Positions 62,208 to 64,000 of a stretch of 64,000 nt of DNA are shown one piece after another. How positions within the stretch are numbered: position 1 is the first letter of the stretch; every line of letters begins with the position of its first letter. Both the position numbers and the translations under genes were made by a program. Source of the DNA: Aved-18 sp964606665 (GTDB taxonomy: Bacteria > Cyanobacteriota > Vampirovibrionia > Obscuribacterales > Obscuribacteraceae). The notes below the pieces were generated by a model that did no database searches, was not told where the DNA came from, and was given only the letters and a program-made list of their open reading frames with translations. Location: contig CAZSHS010000004.1 of assembly GCA_964606665.1 (NCBI GenBank), positions 62,001 through 126,000 on the forward strand. The letters are read 5' to 3'.

Positions 62208-62645
62208 CTAACCTTTGTTTTCTTCTTCTTGGTCTTTAACTTCAGGTTTTACTTCTTCCTTTTCCTTCTGAAAAACAAAGCTAAGTCTCAGTTTCTTCGG
62301 AGTTTTCATTTCTTCTGGGGGCTTTTCAAACGGTGCGCTTTTAGTGATGGCATCGAGACCATTTTGATCTATCTCTTCAGAGCCTGTTGATTTGAGCACC
62401 TTTAACTCAGAGATTTCGCCATCTTTATCAACCAAGAATGAAACAGTTAATTCTTTGCGCTCGTCCACTTCTGGTTTTGGCCAGTTCTTTCGAATCTTGC
62501 GCGACACATGAGCGACATAACTTATTTCTTCCACAGACATTTTTGTAGGAAGTTTGGTTTCAGTGCTTTCTTCCTCTTCTGCAAATGCAGGTTGAGTCAG
62601 GCAGAAAGATAATGCCAAAGCTAAGCTGAAAAGTTCTCTGTTCAT
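62208..62645 (-). CDS. Small exported TonB-C-like protein
   Basis: 145 aa with a signal peptide (residues 1-22, ending AFA). Residues ~40-130 match the TonB C-terminal fold (VSRKIRKNWPKPEVDE, LTVSFLVDKDGEISELKVLKS, LDAITKSAPFEKPPEE). It ends in an acidic Lys/Glu tail. No membrane anchor or TonB linker, so it is not an energy transducer; it pairs in type with the larger protein at 10373. Confidence 0.75.
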   Translation of the reverse strand: MNRELFSLALALSFCLTQPAFAEEEESTETKLPTKMSVEEISYVAHVSRKIRKNWPKPEVDERKELTVSFLVDKDGEISELKVLKSTGSEEIDQNGLDAITKSAPFEKPPEEMKTPKKLRLSFVFQKEKEEVKPEVKDQEEENKG

Positions 62646-62711
62646 TTCGCTCCTTATTAAACTGATTAAGCTTCCATGTTTTAATTAAATAGGGAGGAAG
62701 CAGAATATTCA

Positions 62712-62966
62712 ATGGGCAAAATTATGCTGGTTCTAATAACGGCTGTTGGCGTGCTTGGCATGATTTTCGGCTTTATCGTCGCGCTTAGAGGAAAAGACAC
62801 TAGGTTCAATAAGAATTCCAAGTGGGTTAGGGTGTTTGGGCTCACTGTAAGCGTTTTAGCAATTGTCTTCTTTTCGGGTGTTCTTGTGGCGGAAATCGTG
62901 TTTTTCGATGATTTGAAGCCGGCAAGCCTGAAAATGGAACAAGTAATGCGTTCTTTGAAAAATTAA
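62712..62966 (+). CDS. Small two-helix membrane protein
   Basis: 84 aa with hydrophobic segments at about 3-24 and 42-64 separated by a positively charged loop (RGKDTRFNKNSKWVR). GGGAGG lies upstream of the ATG. No family recognised. A 37-codon membrane peptide frame starts one base after its stop. Confidence 0.6.
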   Translation: MGKIMLVLITAVGVLGMIFGFIVALRGKDTRFNKNSKWVRVFGLTVSVLAIVFFSGVLVAEIVFFDDLKPASLKMEQVMRSLKN

Positions 62967-62967
62967 C

Positions 62968-63081
62968 ATGGCACGACCCCAAAAGCCCAAATATCTCCAA
63001 ACGATAGGTCTCCATTGGGTCTGGTTTGGGGCTATACTTTTGCTGGCGTATCTTTTCACTTTAGTATTTACGGATTTATAG
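62968..63081 (+). CDS. 37-aa single-helix membrane peptide (tentative)
   Basis: ATG one base past the previous stop and ending two bases before the OYE ATG. It reads a basic N-terminus (MARPQKPKYLQ) followed by one hydrophobic helix (WVWFGAILLAYLFTLVF). The tight packing between two genes in the same direction and the clear amphiphilic layout support translation, but short length leaves doubt. Confidence 0.5.
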   Translation: MARPQKPKYLQTIGLHWVWFGAILLLAYLFTLVFTDL

Positions 63082-63083
63082 CA

Positions 63084-64000
63084 ATGACCCAAACCACGAC
63101 TGTGCTTTCTAAGCTGCTTTTCGAGCCATACAAGCTTAAAAACTTGACCCTCAAAAATAGAATTGTGATGGCGCCAATGACCAGACGCCAATCTCCAGAT
63201 GGAGTGCCCGGTCAAAATGTAGCGGAGTACTATGCAAGGCGCGCCGCCGGCAACACGGGGCTTATTATCTCAGAGGGGGCATTTGTAGATGACACCGCTT
63301 CAGGAGCCATCTGGGAGCCCACTGTGCCCCGCCTGTATGGCGAGGCCGCTCTTTCTGGATGGAAAAATGTAATTGATAAGGTGCATGGAGCAGGCGGTTT
63401 GATGTTCCCTCAGCTTTGGCATTTGGGAATTAAGCCAGACTCTAATGGAGTGAATCCCAGAGCAGAAGACGCTTGCGGACCTTCTTCGATTTCGACAGAT
63501 GGAACCAAAATAGGCGAGGAGCCTTCGGTGAAGCGTCTTGAAGAAAGCATCCAAGCTTATATCCGCACTGCCCGCAATATCAAACAATTGGGATTCGATG
63601 GACTTGAGTTGCATGGAGCGCATGGTTACTTTCTAGACCAATTTTTCTGGGAGAAGACAAACAAACGCACCGATAAATATGGTGGCACTATTGGTGAGCG
63701 TGCAAGATTTGTTGCAGAAGTAGTAAAATCAGTACGTAAAGAAGTTGGCAATGACTTCCCGCTTATACTCAGGATTTCGCAGTGGAAACTGAATGCGTAT
63801 GAAGTTAAAAATGCGCATAATCCCGCCGAACTCGAAGCGTGGGTGACACCACTTGCAGAGGCTGGTGTTGATATGTTCCACTGCTCAACGCGCAGATTTT
63901 GGTTGCCAGAGTTTGAAGGAAGCGATCTCAATCTTGCTGGATGGGTCAAGAAAATTACTGCGGTTCCAACTATTACAGTTGGCTCCGTCACTACCAATCA
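63084..64000 (+). CDS. NADH:flavin oxidoreductase / Old Yellow Enzyme family (3' end outside window)
   Basis: 305 codons, open to the window end. It starts LFEPYKLKNLTLKNRIVMAP, followed by MTR, EYYARRA, TGLIISEGAF, HGAHGYFLDQFFWEKTNKRTD and YGGTIGERARF, the classical FMN barrel of OYE/NemA-type ene-reductases. HGAH supplies the substrate-binding histidines. It reduces activated double bonds with NAD(P)H. The FMN-phosphate-binding end is missing because the window stops. Probably in one transcript with the two small membrane proteins before it. Confidence 0.92.
   Translation, partial: MTQTTTVLSKLLFEPYKLKNLTLKNRIVMAPMTRRQSPDGVPGQNVAEYYARRAAGNTGLIISEGAFVDDTASGAIWEPTVPRLYGEAALSGWKNVIDKVHGAGGLMFPQLWHLGIKPDSNGVNPRAEDACGPSSISTDGTKIGEEPSVKRLEESIQAYIRTARNIKQLGFDGLELHGAHGYFLDQFFWEKTNKRTDKYGGTIGERARFVAEVVKSVRKEVGNDFPLILRISQWKLNAYEVKNAHNPAELEAWVTPLAEAGVDMFHCSTRRFWLPEFEGSDLNLAGWVKKITAVPTITVGSVTTN

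Overview
The window is one contiguous stretch of bacterial chromosome, with two short runs of N (59444-59453 and 60249-60260) that mark it as a draft or metagenome assembly. I infer a non-photosynthetic relative of cyanobacteria (Melainabacteria/Vampirovibrionia, probably the Obscuribacter group). The reasons are an F1-ATPase beta/epsilon cluster separated from the other atp genes, as in cyanobacteria; several Ser/Thr kinases joined to membrane segments; many exported TPR, TonB-C-like and Pro/Gln-rich proteins; and a galactolipid-synthase-like glycosyltransferase. This placement is inference, since no rRNA gene is present. I saw no insertion sequence, prophage or CRISPR array.

Layout. 1-3.4 kb: the end of lipA, a GT28 lipid glycosyltransferase and an exported alpha/beta hydrolase. 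3.4-10 kb: tRNA-Arg(CCG) followed by the overlapping addB-addA recombination helicase-nuclease pair. 10-13.9 kb: an exported TPR/TonB-C protein, a VOC protein, a thioredoxin-fold protein and a Crp/Fnr regulator, with three gene-poor spacers. 13.9-16.6 kb: recA with lnt (apolipoprotein N-acyltransferase) tightly coupled behind it. 16.6-22 kb: a minus-strand operon of an exported repeat protein, an NDUFA9-like SDR, a small unknown protein and a receptor-like kinase with an LRR ectodomain. 22-30.8 kb: hutH, large TPR and low-complexity proteins, and a phosphodiester glycosidase. 30.8-33.9 kb: a second membrane kinase coupled to a duplicated YcxB-like membrane protein. 33.9-36.5 kb: atpD, a ClpP-like protease with a histone-H1-like tail, and atpC. 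36.7-40 kb: a K+ channel, a DUF1292 protein, a divergent kinase and an unknown helical protein. 40-44.4 kb: lysS and gyrA, divergent. 44.5-50.8 kb: a small unknown protein, an OmpR-type regulator, an exported caspase-like protein, an SDR, a GT2 glycosyltransferase and an acyl-CoA mutase large subunit. 50.9-58 kb: a sulfur amino-acid operon (cystathionine beta-synthase, cystathionine gamma-lyase/synthase, a PstS-like binding protein, metH). 58-64 kb: a VapBC-type toxin-antitoxin pair, a membrane protein interrupted by a gap that probably carries an L7/L12-like C-terminal domain, a TPR protein coupled to a 2OG-Fe(II) oxygenase, a PptA-like tautomerase, a TonB-C-like protein, small membrane proteins and the start of an Old Yellow Enzyme gene that runs off the window.

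How genes work together. AddAB and RecA form a complete double-strand-break resection and strand-exchange set. CBS, CGL and MetH connect homocysteine, cysteine and methionine; MetH and the acyl-CoA mutase both need cobalamin. The kinases, LRR, TPR, caspase-like and low-complexity exported proteins suggest elaborate envelope signalling. The most unusual arrangements are the ClpP-like gene between atpD and atpC, the lnt gene lacking any ordinary start codon before its first membrane helix, and a PstS-like protein inside the methionine operon.
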